NCBI RefSeq assembly: GCF_900172375.1
Contig: NZ_FWFS01000011.1
Span: 62,001 to 126,000, forward strand
Length of the DNA: 64,000 nucleotides
DNA from: Aquimixticola soesokkakensis
Lineage (GTDB): Bacteria; Pseudomonadota; Alphaproteobacteria; Rhodobacterales; Rhodobacteraceae
Direction: 5' to 3'
Shown here: piece after piece, positions 41,171 through 50,946 of the stretch
Position numbering within the stretch: the first letter of the stretch is position 1
Layout: each line of letters opens with the position of its first letter
Made by a program: the position numbers and the translations under genes
The notes under the pieces: generated by a model
Seen by the model: the letters and a program-made list of their open reading frames with translations, nothing else
The model's database searches: none
Told to the model about the DNA's origin: nothing

Positions 41171-42604
41171 ATGAAAGACTTTGAACGGCCCCTGCGGGTC
41201 GGTCTGTTCGGCATCGGGCTGGACACCTACTGGCCGCAATTTGCCGGATTGGAACAACGGCTCATCGGCTATGTCGATGTGGTGGCGGATAAAATTGCGC
41301 GCGATGGCGTTGAGGTGGTCAACCTCGGGCTGATCGACACGCCGCAAAAAGCGGTGGAGGCGGGGCATCAGTTTCGCGCAGGCGATGTCGATCTCATCTT
41401 TCTCTATGTCACCACCTATGCGCTGTCCTCGACCGTGCTGCCGGTGATCCGCCGCGCCGGTGTGCCGGTGGTGATCCTCAATCTTCAACCTGAAAGAGCG
41501 ATCGATTACACGGCCTTTGCCAAACTCGAAAACCGTCGGACCATGACTGGCGAATGGCTGGCCCATTGTGCCGCCTGTCCGGTGCCCGAGATCACCAACG
41601 TCCTGCAACGCAGCGGTATTTCCTCCCATCAAGTGACCGGCGTGTTGCAGGGCGACGCGCATGTAGACCGCGAAATCGACGATTGGATCGAGGCCGCGCG
41701 CGTGGCGCATATCATGGCGCATACGCGGCTTGGTTTGATGGGGCATTACTACAACGGGATGCTGGACATCTATTCCGACCTGACCGCGCAATGTGCGGCC
41801 TTTGGCACCACGGTCGAGATTCTGGAGATCGACGAGCTTGCGGCGATCCGGGACCAGCTTCAGAGTGGCAGCATCGCGGCGATCCGGGACCGCATCACAT
41901 CCGAGTTCGACATCGCACCCGATTGCGCAAGCGCCGAACTGGACCGGGCGGCGTCCACGGCAGCGGCCCTGATCGAACTGGTGGCGCGCCATGATATTGG
42001 CGCACTGGCCTATTACTATGAAAGCGTCCCCGATCACCCGCATGAGGATGTGATTTCCTCGGTCATTCTAGGGTGTTCGATGCTCACGGGGCAGGGGGTG
42101 CCCTGTGCCGGAGAGTATGAAGTCAAAAATGCCCAAGCCATGAAAATCATGGACAGTTTTGGCGCAGGTGGCTCGTTCACCGAGTATTACGCGATGGATT
42201 TCGACGCAGATGTGGTCCTTATGGGCCACGACGGTCCGGGGCATCCGGCAGTGGCGCAGGGCAAGACCAAAGTGCGCCCGCTCGAGGTCTATCACGGCAA
42301 GGTCGGGCGGGGCCTGAGCGTCGAGATGTCGGTCAAACACGGACCCGTCACCCTGCTTTCTGTGATTGAACGGGCGGGCAAGGTCGAGCTGGTGTTTGCC
42401 GAAGGTCACTCTGTTGCGGGACCGATCCTCGAGATCGGCAATACCAACAGTCGATATCAATTCGACATTGGCGCGCGCGCTTTCGTCGAGAACTGGAATG
42501 CCGCTGGCCCTGCGCATCATTGTGCGGTGGGCGTCGGGCATCTGGCAGGTCGGTTGAAAAAGCTGGCCTTGCTGCTGGGGATTGTCAGCGTCCAGATTTG
42601 CTGA
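41171..42604 (+). CDS. L-arabinose/L-fucose isomerase-family protein
   Basis: This 477-residue protein belongs to the arabinose-isomerase-like family. Supporting stretches are GLMGHYYNGMLDIYSDLTAQ, YYYESVPDHPHEDVISSVILGCSMLTGQGVPCAGEYEVK (with catalytic-type Glu), MGHDGPGHPA and the final GPAHHCAVGVGH with His residues in the usual metal-binding place. GGGAGGA precedes the ATG at 41171. It heads the operon with a ribose-type importer and a CocE hydrolase. It probably isomerises an aldose taken up by that importer, but distant family members have unassigned activities. Confidence 0.8.
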   Translation: MKDFERPLRVGLFGIGLDTYWPQFAGLEQRLIGYVDVVADKIARDGVEVVNLGLIDTPQKAVEAGHQFRAGDVDLIFLYVTTYALSSTVLPVIRRAGVPVVILNLQPERAIDYTAFAKLENRRTMTGEWLAHCAACPVPEITNVLQRSGISSHQVTGVLQGDAHVDREIDDWIEAARVAHIMAHTRLGLMGHYYNGMLDIYSDLTAQCAAFGTTVEILEIDELAAIRDQLQSGSIAAIRDRITSEFDIAPDCASAELDRAASTAAALIELVARHDIGALAYYYESVPDHPHEDVISSVILGCSMLTGQGVPCAGEYEVKNAQAMKIMDSFGAGGSFTEYYAMDFDADVVLMGHDGPGHPAVAQGKTKVRPLEVYHGKVGRGLSVEMSVKHGPVTLLSVIERAGKVELVFAEGHSVAGPILEIGNTNSRYQFDIGARAFVENWNAAGPAHHCAVGVGHLAGRLKKLALLLGIVSVQIC

Positions 42605-42640
42605 CGACACACAAACTATCAGTTTATGGGAGGAGACCAA

Positions 42641-43678
42641 ATGACTGACCTGACCCTGACACGCCGCGTGGGCCTTGTGCTGCGCGGGGCTGTGATCGGT
42701 GGCACTGTCGTGATGACAGCCGTCGCTGCGAGCGCGCAAGAGACACCGACCCCCCCCGAGGCCGTGGCGCAATTCGCCCCTATCGAGGCCGGCAGCGGCG
42801 CTGGCGTTACCATCGGCTTTACGCAGTTGGTGCAGGGCGTGCCCTTCACGGAGGCACTGCAAAAAGGCATGGAGGAAGCCGCACAGATTTCCGGTGCCGA
42901 GCTGATCACCTGTGACAGCAAACTGGATGCCGCCGAGGCGCTCAACTGTGCGCGTCAGTTCCGGACCCGCGCGGTGGACGGGCTTGTGACCTTTCAGGCG
43001 GATGCGGCAGCGGCGGCCAATATTTGTGCTGAGGGGCCGCAAGTCCCCGTGATTGCCATCGACATCGAACAGCAGCCTTGCCAGACGGCCTTTGTCGGGG
43101 CCGCCAACGCCTATGCGGGCGAAATCGTCGGAAGCGAACTGGGCCGCTATTTCAAGGAAAATTTCGACTGCGCGCACGACGCTTGGGTGTCGCTGGAATC
43201 GCTGGCGGTGGGGGTCGTCAACGATCTGCGCATGGACGGGATGCGGGCCGGGTTCGAAGCGGTTTGTGGCCCGGTGAACAACGAGCGGATCATCGACACC
43301 GGCGCGGGAGGGCAAACCGATGTTGCCCAACGCCAGATGACCGATACGCTCACCGCCTTGCCCGGTGCCAAACGGGTGATCGTCGTGGGCATCAACGAAG
43401 ATGTGGTCACCGGCGCGCTGGCCGCCGCGCGCAGCCAGAACCGCACCGATGACCTTTACCTCGGGGTGCAGAACTTTGATCCGGGCAATTGCCAGATCTG
43501 GACCGCACCGCATTTCATCGCCTCGGCTGCCTATTTTCCCGAAAAATACGCGCAGTTGATTTTCCCCGCCCTGATCAAGGCCATCAAGGGCGACAGCTTG
43601 CCGCCACAGATCCTTGTGCCGCATGAGGTGATTACCCCCGCCAACATGCACAGCTTTTATCCAGAGACCTCGTGCTAG
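42641..43678 (+). CDS. Sugar ABC transporter, periplasmic binding protein (RbsB-like)
   Basis: This 345-residue protein has a signal peptide ending near AVAASAQE and a type-1 sugar-binding fold. Seen are GVTIGFTQLVQGVPFTEALQKGMEEAA, DAAEALNCARQFRTRAVDGLVTFQAD and NEDVVTGALAAARSQ. GGGAGGAG precedes the ATG. Its stop overlaps the GTG of the ATPase gene. It is the ligand-binding part of a ribose/xylose-class importer; the ligand is probably the sugar handled by the isomerase-like protein upstream. Confidence 0.88.
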   Translation: MTDLTLTRRVGLVLRGAVIGGTVVMTAVAASAQETPTPPEAVAQFAPIEAGSGAGVTIGFTQLVQGVPFTEALQKGMEEAAQISGAELITCDSKLDAAEALNCARQFRTRAVDGLVTFQADAAAAANICAEGPQVPVIAIDIEQQPCQTAFVGAANAYAGEIVGSELGRYFKENFDCAHDAWVSLESLAVGVVNDLRMDGMRAGFEAVCGPVNNERIIDTGAGGQTDVAQRQMTDTLTALPGAKRVIVVGINEDVVTGALAAARSQNRTDDLYLGVQNFDPGNCQIWTAPHFIASAAYFPEKYAQLIFPALIKAIKGDSLPPQILVPHEVITPANMHSFYPETSC

Positions 43679-45177
43679 GCGGCACAGCTTTCCTGTCGGT
43701 CCGAGGGATTCGCAAATCCTTCGGGCCGGTCAAGGTCCTGCACGGTGTGGATCTTGACCTCGCGCCCGGAAGTGTCACTGCACTTTTGGGCGAGAACGGG
43801 GCGGGAAAATCGACTTTCGTGCGCATTCTGGCCGGCGACCATTCCCCGGACGAGGGCGAAATCACCTTGGACGGGACCGAGGTCACCCTGCGCTCTGTGG
43901 GACAGGCGCGTGCGGCGGGCATCCGTCTGATCGCACAGGAAATTGCCGATGCACCGCCCCTGTCGGTGGCGGAGAATATCACCTTGGGGGCACCGCCGGC
44001 GCGCTGGGGTTTTGTGCGCCGCGCCGCGCTTGAGGCGACGGCCGCGCGCGCGCTTGAGGCCTTGGGCGCACAGATCCCGCTTGGGGCCAGAGTGTCCAGT
44101 CTGCGTCTTGGCGAACGGCAGATTATCGAGATTGCCCGCGCCACCATCGGCAGGTCGCGCTGTGTGATTTTTGACGAACCCACTGCCGCGCTGTCGGATG
44201 CCGAAACCCGCAGGCTGTTCGATCTCATCGCCAGGATGCGCGCCGATGGCAAAGCCATTCTCTACATCACCCACCGTCTTGACGAAGTGTTCGAGATTGC
44301 CGACCGGGTCTGTGTGTTGCGCGACGGGCGGGTGTCGCTCAACCGCGACGTGGCCGAGGTCACGCAGGATCAAGTGGTCACCGCCATGGTCGGCCGCGCG
44401 CTTGTCAGCGCGCCGGGAGGCAGCGACGACATGCCGGCCGCGGGGGCCGAGATGTTGCAGGTCAAGGAATTGAGCGGCGACGGCTTTGACGGAATCAACC
44501 TGGATGTCCGTGCCGGCGAAATCGTGGGACTATACGGAAAAATCGGTTCTGGCGTGCCGGAACTTGCCGCGACCCTCTTTGGTTCGGTGCCGCGAACGGC
44601 AGGCAGCTTGCGGCTGAGTGGCAAGGAAGTCCGGTTTTCCCACCCGGCGGATGCCGTGGCCCAGGGGATCGGCTTTTTGCCCGCCGATCGTGCTCATGAG
44701 GGATTGCTGGGTGTGCGGTCGGTGGCCGAAAACCTGTCGGCGCCCAGTTGGCGCAGGATGGCACGCGGGCCGTTGATCCGGCGCGCGCAGGAACGCAGCG
44801 CTTTTGCCAAATGGCACCGCGCGATGAACATCCGCTCAGGGATCGAGGGCCGCGAGAAAATTACCCAGCTTTCGGGCGGAAACCAGCAAAAAGTCCTGCT
44901 TGGGCGTTGGTTGGAAAAAGGGTCGAAGCTTTTGTTGCTGGTCGAGCCGACGCGCGGCGTCGATGTGGGCGCCCGCGAGGAAATCTACGACATTCTGCGC
45001 GGTCTTGCCCGCGATGGCCATGGCATCCTGATCGCAAGTTCCGACTACGAAGATATCACCCATGCGGCAACGCGGGCCGAGGTCATGGTGCGCGGTCGCA
45101 TCGTCGCCCGCCTGAGCCGCCGCGACATTTCAGTGGCGAGCCTGACCGAGGCCGCCGGAGGAGCAACCCATGTCTGA
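43672..45177 (+). CDS. Sugar ABC transporter ATPase, tandem domain (RbsA-like)
   Basis: This 501-residue protein carries two ABC domains. The first has Walker A GENGAGKST and Walker B IFDEPTAALSD. The second is degenerate in Walker A (LYGKIGSGVPELA) but has signature LSGGNQQK and LVEPTRGVD, as is normal for RbsA/XylG/MglA. LVEPTRG instead of the usual DEPTRG replaces the Walker B acidic residue with Val-Glu, a small oddity. The start is a GTG overlapping the binding-protein stop, and the end overlaps the permease gene by eight bases. Confidence 0.9.
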   Translation: MLGGTAFLSVRGIRKSFGPVKVLHGVDLDLAPGSVTALLGENGAGKSTFVRILAGDHSPDEGEITLDGTEVTLRSVGQARAAGIRLIAQEIADAPPLSVAENITLGAPPARWGFVRRAALEATAARALEALGAQIPLGARVSSLRLGERQIIEIARATIGRSRCVIFDEPTAALSDAETRRLFDLIARMRADGKAILYITHRLDEVFEIADRVCVLRDGRVSLNRDVAEVTQDQVVTAMVGRALVSAPGGSDDMPAAGAEMLQVKELSGDGFDGINLDVRAGEIVGLYGKIGSGVPELAATLFGSVPRTAGSLRLSGKEVRFSHPADAVAQGIGFLPADRAHEGLLGVRSVAENLSAPSWRRMARGPLIRRAQERSAFAKWHRAMNIRSGIEGREKITQLSGGNQQKVLLGRWLEKGSKLLLLVEPTRGVDVGAREEIYDILRGLARDGHGILIASSDYEDITHAATRAEVMVRGRIVARLSRRDISVASLTEAAGGATHV

Positions 45178-46141
45178 CACCAAAACCCTTGGCACGGCAG
45201 TGCCTGCGCGCCGTCGCCCGCTTGCGGCCCCGGACTCCGCCGCGCTGATCCTGTTCTTGCTGATCGAAGTGATCTTTTTCAGCCTCAACTCGCCTTATTT
45301 TCTGAATTGGGCCAATTGGGTCAATATTTTCACCGCCCTGTCGATCACCGGTATTCTGGCCGCCGGCGGCACGATCCTGTTGATTTCGGGGCAATTCGAT
45401 CTGTCCGTCGGCAGCGGCACGGCCTTTGTCGCCTTGGTGTTCGCGCTGGCGGCCGCGCAGTTCGGCATCGCGCCTGCGGTCGGGATCGCCGTGCTCGTGG
45501 GCTGCGGCATCGGGATGCTGAACGGCTTTCTTGTCAATGTCATCGGGGTCAATGCGCTCATCACCACGCTGGGGACGCTGGCAATTTTTCGCGGGCTCAC
45601 CCTCTCCATCGGCGGTGCGTCAAGCGTTCGCGTTTCGGGGTTCGACTGGGCCATCATCCGCCCGGCCTTTGACATCCCGCTGTCCACGGGACTGTTTGTG
45701 CTGGTCGCGCTTATCGCGGGCGTGCTTTTGACGCGCACGGTGTTCGGGCGCACGATCTATGCCATCGGCGCCAATGAAACCGCCGCCCGGCTTGTGGGCA
45801 TTCGCACCAAACGCACGTTGTTCATCGCCTTTGTCGGGTCCGGGCTGTGCATGGCGCTGGCTGGGTTGGTCAGCGTGTCGCAGCTTGGTTCGACCTCCGG
45901 CACCACGGGGCTGGGGCTGGAACTTGCGGTGGTGACGGCGATCATTCTGGGGGGCACGACGTTGAAGGGTGGCGTCGGCTCGATGTTTGGGACGGTGTTG
46001 GGACTGTTGATCGTCGGCGTGCTCAACAACGGCATGACCTTGATGAACATCAACTCGACCTGGCAACAGGTGGCGGCAGGCGTGCTGTTGATCCTTGCGG
46101 TCTCCTTTGATCAGATCCGCCAGCGCTACTTTCATCCCTAG
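45170..46141 (+). CDS. Sugar ABC transporter permease (RbsC-like)
   Basis: This 323-residue inner-membrane permease has about eight to ten helices. It contains ISGQFDLSVGSGTAFVALVFAL, LGTLAIFRGLTLSIGG, YAIGANETAARLVGIRTKR and GGTTLKGGVGSMFGTVLGLLIVGVLNNGM, all typical of RbsC/XylH. The ribosome site is GGAGGAG inside the ATPase gene end. It is followed after eight bases by the CocE-type hydrolase gene. Confidence 0.92.
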   Translation: MSDTKTLGTAVPARRRPLAAPDSAALILFLLIEVIFFSLNSPYFLNWANWVNIFTALSITGILAAGGTILLISGQFDLSVGSGTAFVALVFALAAAQFGIAPAVGIAVLVGCGIGMLNGFLVNVIGVNALITTLGTLAIFRGLTLSIGGASSVRVSGFDWAIIRPAFDIPLSTGLFVLVALIAGVLLTRTVFGRTIYAIGANETAARLVGIRTKRTLFIAFVGSGLCMALAGLVSVSQLGSTSGTTGLGLELAVVTAIILGGTTLKGGVGSMFGTVLGLLIVGVLNNGMTLMNINSTWQQVAAGVLLILAVSFDQIRQRYFHP

Positions 46142-46149
46142 GTGCGAAG

Positions 46150-47841
46150 ATGAGCCAATGTTTCACCCTGCTGGACGCGGTCGAGGTGCCGATGCGCGAC
46201 GGTGTCACCCTTGTCACTGACATCTGGTTGCCCGAGGGCGCGGGACCCTGGCCTGTGGTACTGCAACGCACGCCCTACCGTCGCGACGATCCGGTCGGCG
46301 CGCAACATATCGCGGCGCTGGAATTCCAGAGCGCGATGCGGCGCGGCTACGTGGTCGTGGTGCAGGACACGCGCGGGCGCTTTGCCTCGGGCGGGGATTT
46401 CGATCCCTTCACCCATGAGGGCCACGATGGCGCTGACACGATTGCCTGGCTACGGGCGCAGAGCTTTTGTGACGGCCGCGTGGCCATGTTCGGCGCCTCC
46501 TATGTCGGCGCGACACAGGTGCTGGCGGCGGGCCAACAGCCGGAGGGGCTGGTGGCTCTCGCCCCGCATCTGACCAGCTTGAGCCATGGCGACGGCTGGA
46601 TGTACCGGGGCGCGGCGACCGAGCTGGGCTTTTTGATGCTGTGGATCATCGAGGCGCTCGCCCCACCGGATTTGGCCCGCCGGATCGACGCCCTCGACCC
46701 CGCCACGGCGGATCATCTTCGGGGGTTTCTGTCGCAGGCAACAAGCGACCCCGCCGCCGCCTTTGCCCGGCTTCCGGTGCTGGGGGCTGACCTTGTGGCG
46801 CTTGCGCCCTATGCGCAAGGCTGGTTCGATGCGACGCGCGCCCGCAGCTCCGGCGAGGATGCAATCGCGGCCACGTCCAATGTGGATGCGGCTCCGCCGA
46901 TGTTGGTCAGCGGCGGCTGGAACGACATTTTTGTCGAGGGCAGCATCGCGCTTTTCGAACGGGCGCGGGCGCGATACGCACGGGCCGAAGATGTCCCCGA
47001 CCGCCTGATCCTCGGCCCGTGGTCCCATGGCAATCCGGGTGACTGGCAGGGTGATCTCTGGCTTGGCCCGACGGCTTCTACGGTCGATCTGGCGGCGCAA
47101 CAGATTGATTTCTTTGACGCGGTTTTGGCGGGGCGCCCTGCGGATCTGCCGCTCGTGCGCTACTTTCGCAGCGGTTCGAACAGCTGGCATTGCGCGGCGG
47201 ACTGGCCCTTGCCGCAAACCCAAGAGCAGGTGTTGCACCTCGAGGGCAGCCGGTTGTCGCGCCAAAAACCGGCGCAGGACTGGCACCGCAGCTATCTGTC
47301 CGACCCACTTGATCCGGTGCCCACCACGGGCGGGGCAACGTTTTTACCGGGGCTGCGGCAAGGGCGTAATTCGGGGCCGAAGGATCAATCACGTGTCGAG
47401 GCGCGCGAGGATGTGTTGGTCTTTACCAGCGCACCCCTTGAGGCGGATCTCGACATTACCGGCCTCGTGCGCGTCCGCCTGAAGGTCCAAAGCGACGCGC
47501 CGACCTGCGATTGGACGGCGCGCCTGTGCAAGGTGGACGATGCGGGCACAAGCGTTGGGTTGGTCGATGGCATCTACCGCTGGGACAACATCAAAGGAGC
47601 GCAGGTGGCTCAGGACGTCACGGTCCGGCTGGGGCACATCAGCCATCTGGTCGCGGCGGGGCATCGGCTCCGCCTGCAAGTTGCTTCGTCGAATTTTCCC
47701 CGTTTCGATCGCAACCCGCAATCGACGATACCCGCTCCACAGGCAACCGCCGGTGACTGTCGCACGGCCCGTCAAACCGTGCTCGGCGGCCCATTTGCGG
47801 GATCTGTCCTGATCCTGCCGGTGATCGAGAACGCAGGATGA
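46150..47841 (+). CDS. CocE/NonD-family serine hydrolase
   Basis: This 563-residue alpha/beta hydrolase is of the X-Pro dipeptidyl-peptidase/cocaine-esterase family. The N-terminal DGVTLVTDIWLP and VVVVQDTRGRFASGG are typical. The catalytic Ser is in FGASYVGA, the Asp in SGGWNDIF and the His in GPWSHGN, and the C-terminal beta-rich PepX domain starts near residue 400. No signal peptide is visible, so it acts in the cytoplasm. It is last in the sugar-importer operon, which suggests that the imported compound carries an ester or amide to be removed. It converges on the CheB-CheR gene. Confidence 0.87.
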   Translation: MSQCFTLLDAVEVPMRDGVTLVTDIWLPEGAGPWPVVLQRTPYRRDDPVGAQHIAALEFQSAMRRGYVVVVQDTRGRFASGGDFDPFTHEGHDGADTIAWLRAQSFCDGRVAMFGASYVGATQVLAAGQQPEGLVALAPHLTSLSHGDGWMYRGAATELGFLMLWIIEALAPPDLARRIDALDPATADHLRGFLSQATSDPAAAFARLPVLGADLVALAPYAQGWFDATRARSSGEDAIAATSNVDAAPPMLVSGGWNDIFVEGSIALFERARARYARAEDVPDRLILGPWSHGNPGDWQGDLWLGPTASTVDLAAQQIDFFDAVLAGRPADLPLVRYFRSGSNSWHCAADWPLPQTQEQVLHLEGSRLSRQKPAQDWHRSYLSDPLDPVPTTGGATFLPGLRQGRNSGPKDQSRVEAREDVLVFTSAPLEADLDITGLVRVRLKVQSDAPTCDWTARLCKVDDAGTSVGLVDGIYRWDNIKGAQVAQDVTVRLGHISHLVAAGHRLRLQVASSNFPRFDRNPQSTIPAPQATAGDCRTARQTVLGGPFAGSVLILPVIENAG

Positions 47842-47868
47842 TCCTGTCGCACCCTGCGTCGCGCCGGA

Positions 47869-50472
47869 TCAGCCGTCGTGCCGGATGTCGTCGCCCTGGC
47901 GGAAGATGGCGACCACCCCGTCCCCGATCGAGGGGGCATGGGCGCCCGTGGTGCGATGGACCTCGACCCGCAGCGTGACGTTTTCGTGTTGGCCGAAGAA
48001 AAATTCCGAGGTGCCGCTTTTCATCACCCGCTGCGCGGCGGTGGGGAGGTCGCAAAAGGTCATCCGCGGCCCGATCACCGACACTTTGCGGTTCACATCG
48101 TGGCGTTCGAGGCCGAACCAGTTGCCGATCAGCATCGAGAACCGCGTGATTTGCATGTCGTTGTCGATGAAAATCGTGCCGATGCGCAGAATTTCCATCA
48201 CGCTTTCGGTTTGACGGTTGAGCACCGAGAGCAGTTCGATCTTGCGCTCGTGTTCGGCGCTTACGGTGATGAGCTCTTCGTTGACGGCGTGCAGTTCCTC
48301 GTTCGAACTTTGGAGTTCCTCGTTGGAAGCCTGGAGTTCTTCGTTGGAGGCCTGCAATTCCTCGTTGGAGGCCTGAAGCTCTTCGCTGCTGGCCTCAAGC
48401 CGTTCGGTGATGTGCTGTAGGGTTTCCTCGGTAAATTTGAGGTCGCGTTCCAGTTCGCGCACGCGTTTGGACAGGATTTGCGCGTCATTGCCGCTGACTT
48501 CGGGGTCAATCCGGCGCGCGGTGAGGGCGGCCTCGACCTCGGGAAGATCGTTGAGAGTGACGCGCACGAGGATCAGGATCGGATGCTCGTTGAGGTCGAG
48601 CGGTTCGATGAAGACCGTGCACTGTTCGACCCGCCCCTCCCCAAGGTCGATTTGCACGGCGCGTGTGAGGGGAATGGTTTCGCCCGTGCGCAATTTTTCC
48701 ACGCCGACGTTGATCACCGTGTGCAGATCGGGGTGCACAATTTCATCCACCGTCCAATCGGCAAGATTGTTTTTGGTGTCGATGAAGGCGGCGGCCGAGC
48801 CGAACCAGCTCAGGACTTCGCCATTCGCGGTGATCAGAATGGAGGAGGGGGCGTGGCGTTTGAGCAGGCTGTTGTAGCCTTTGATCAGCGCATCGCGGTT
48901 GCGCAAAACGGCGCTGGTGCTGCTGGTGGCGAGGCTGATGGTATGGGGGTGCTGGGGCTCTTGGGGTTGGTTCAAACGATTGGCAAGGCCCATCCGGTCC
49001 GACACAAAGCTGGCGCTAAAGGGCCGGTTTGCGGTGACTTTGCGAAAGATTCGCCAGCGCCCGTCGAGCACTTCGAAATCTTCCGACAGTTTCCCCAATG
49101 TTTCCGAGGGCCCAAGCATAAGAACGCCATTCTGGCGCAGGCCGAAGAGAAACATGGAAATGACGCGTTTTTGCGCGTCCTGACGCAAATAGATTAACAG
49201 GTTGCGACAGGAAATCAGATCGATATTCAACAATGGCGGATCGCTGAGAACGTCATTCACGGAAAAGATGATTTTTTGGCGCAGCCGTTGTTCGACGTAA
49301 TAGGTGTCGCCCTCGCGGCGGAAATAGCGATCGGTTAATTCGGGATCGACTTTGTCGAACGCGCTGACGGGATAGGCGCCGGCGGAGGCGATATCGATCG
49401 AGCGGCGGTGAATATCGGTGGCAATAATGCGAAAGTCCGGGGACTGTCCCGCGGCGCGCAGCGATTCCGAGACCTCGATGGCGATCGTATAGGCTTCTTC
49501 GCCGCTCGAACATCCGGGCACCCAGATCCGCAAGGGGCGGTCGGCGGCAGAGCGTGCCACCAGCGGGTCGATCACCTCTTTGCGCAGGGCTTTGATGCTT
49601 TCGGGGTCGCGGTAGAACTCGGTCACGCCGATCAGCAGGTCGTGGTATAATTCGTCCAGCAGCTGGGGGTCGCTTTCGAGCTTTTTGACATAGGTTTCAA
49701 GCGATTGTTCGCCGCGCAGACTCATGCGCCGATGAATCCGGCGATTGACCGAAATGGATTTATACGAGGCAATGTCGAGGTGATGCTGGCGTTCCAGCAG
49801 CGTCATGATCGTGCGCGAGGCATCGCCGCTCATGCGCGGGCCATCGCCGTCGGGCGGAGCGTTGAGCGCCCCTGCGATCAGCTCGGGCATATCGCCCGCC
49901 AGGGACACGTGATCGGCAACGCCCAGAGCCATCAGCGCGCGCGGCATCGAGGTAAAGGCCGCTTCGGAGGGCGTCTGCGCGATCACCGTGGCCCCGGCCG
50001 CGTGCAACAGCTGGCCGCCGATGCTGCCATCGCCCCCCGAGCCGGACAGAACAACCGCGACCGTGTTCTGCGGGCTGCGCGAAACCAGCGAGCGAAACAG
50101 CGCATCAATCGGCAGATGCGGCAGTTTGGCGTCCGAGCGATAGGGGGTGGTTTTGAAAATACCGTGTTTGGTCACCACCGAGGTGGTGTTGGGTTTGTTG
50201 AGAAAAATGGTATTGGGAGCCAGCGCAAGCCCGTCCTCGATGTGACAGATGTTCATCGAGGAGCGGCGCGACAACAGCGAATCCATCATCGAGCGGTAGT
50301 CGGGCGACAGGTGCTGGACGACGATATAGCACCAGCCATTTTCCACCGGTGCGTTCTGGAAAAACGCTTCGAGCGGTTCAAGCGCCCCGGCCGAGCCGCC
50401 GATGGCGATGACGGGGATCGTTGCAGGGTCGCTCATGTCAGGCATTCCGCCGGGGGTTTGTCTGGCGTTCAT
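47869..50472 (-). CDS. CheB-CheR-PAS fusion protein without kinase domain
   Basis: This 867-residue signalling protein starts with a CheB methylesterase domain (about 15-195) with Ser27 in IGGSAGA, His54 in VVQHLSPDY and Asp148 in GSGGDGS. A CheR methyltransferase follows (about 205-470; [12 protein letters not shown] and [10 protein letters not shown]-type SAM text). A PAS-like region with [13 protein letters not shown] comes next, then a coiled coil built on a seven-residue repeat (EELQASN, about 730-770) and a C-terminal PAS. Relatives often end in a histidine kinase; this one stops after PAS. GGAGGAGGG precedes the chosen ATG at 50472. No chemoreceptor gene is nearby. It is divergent from a response regulator, its probable partner system. 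Confidence 0.9.
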   Translation of the reverse strand: MNARQTPGGMPDMSDPATIPVIAIGGSAGALEPLEAFFQNAPVENGWCYIVVQHLSPDYRSMMDSLLSRRSSMNICHIEDGLALAPNTIFLNKPNTTSVVTKHGIFKTTPYRSDAKLPHLPIDALFRSLVSRSPQNTVAVVLSGSGGDGSIGGQLLHAAGATVIAQTPSEAAFTSMPRALMALGVADHVSLAGDMPELIAGALNAPPDGDGPRMSGDASRTIMTLLERQHHLDIASYKSISVNRRIHRRMSLRGEQSLETYVKKLESDPQLLDELYHDLLIGVTEFYRDPESIKALRKEVIDPLVARSAADRPLRIWVPGCSSGEEAYTIAIEVSESLRAAGQSPDFRIIATDIHRRSIDIASAGAYPVSAFDKVDPELTDRYFRREGDTYYVEQRLRQKIIFSVNDVLSDPPLLNIDLISCRNLLIYLRQDAQKRVISMFLFGLRQNGVLMLGPSETLGKLSEDFEVLDGRWRIFRKVTANRPFSASFVSDRMGLANRLNQPQEPQHPHTISLATSSTSAVLRNRDALIKGYNSLLKRHAPSSILITANGEVLSWFGSAAAFIDTKNNLADWTVDEIVHPDLHTVINVGVEKLRTGETIPLTRAVQIDLGEGRVEQCTVFIEPLDLNEHPILILVRVTLNDLPEVEAALTARRIDPEVSGNDAQILSKRVRELERDLKFTEETLQHITERLEASSEELQASNEELQASNEELQASNEELQSSNEELHAVNEELITVSAEHERKIELLSVLNRQTESVMEILRIGTIFIDNDMQITRFSMLIGNWFGLERHDVNRKVSVIGPRMTFCDLPTAAQRVMKSGTSEFFFGQHENVTLRVEVHRTTGAHAPSIGDGVVAIFRQGDDIRHDG
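48278..48403 (-). repeat. 21-bp in-frame repeat encoding coiled-coil heptads
   Basis: About six degenerate 21-base units such as TCGTTGGAGGCCTGCAATTC (plus strand) encode consecutive EELQASN heptads in the CheB-CheR-PAS protein. The phase is exactly seven codons, so the protein frame is kept when copies are gained or lost. Confidence 0.8.
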
Positions 50473-50565
50473 TCGCACCCTCCTCCAAGATACTGGTAAT
50501 AAATGGGTGCAAAACACAGATATACCCACTTAGACTTGAGCAGAGCTTACGGTAGGAATTCTGGA

Positions 50566-50946
50566 ATGGCGACAATTTTGATTGCGGATGACGATCCCGC
50601 CTATCTTCAAGCGTTTGAAGCGGGAATGACGGCGATGGGACATCATGTCGTTACAGCATCGGGGGGGAAGTCTGTCGGACAGATTATTACCCGAAACCTG
50701 CCTCCGATTGATATTGTCTTTCTCGATTTTATTATGCCCGGCGGCGGCGGGGTCAGTAGTTTGCATGTAATCAAACAGTTGCGCCCGACCCTGCCCGTTA
50801 TCATCATTTCCGGCCATGTAGCGGCGCTTGACTCTCCGATTTTTCTGGAAGGCATGGCCCTTGCGGATGACAAGCTGGCCAAGACCGCACCTTTGGCATT
50901 TTTGCACGCCATCGTGCAGCAATTTACCTCCGGTTCCGAGAGGTGA
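50566..50946 (+). CDS. Single-domain response regulator
   Basis: This 126-residue receiver has an acidic pocket Asp8-Asp9-Asp10 (LIADDDP), phospho-acceptor Asp54 in VFLDFIMPGG, Ser in IIISGH and a late Lys in DDKLAKTAP. There is no output domain. The start MATILIADDD gives the usual length. Its stop overlaps the GTG start of the histidine kinase gene, so they form a pair. It may shuttle phosphate or act by protein contact, like CheY/DivK types. Confidence 0.9.
   Translation: MATILIADDDPAYLQAFEAGMTAMGHHVVTASGGKSVGQIITRNLPPIDIVFLDFIMPGGGGVSSLHVIKQLRPTLPVIIISGHVAALDSPIFLEGMALADDKLAKTAPLAFLHAIVQQFTSGSER

Noticed and set aside
48278-48403. CRISPR or satellite repeat
   Set aside because: The 21-bp units are in frame and encode coiled-coil heptads of a signalling protein.
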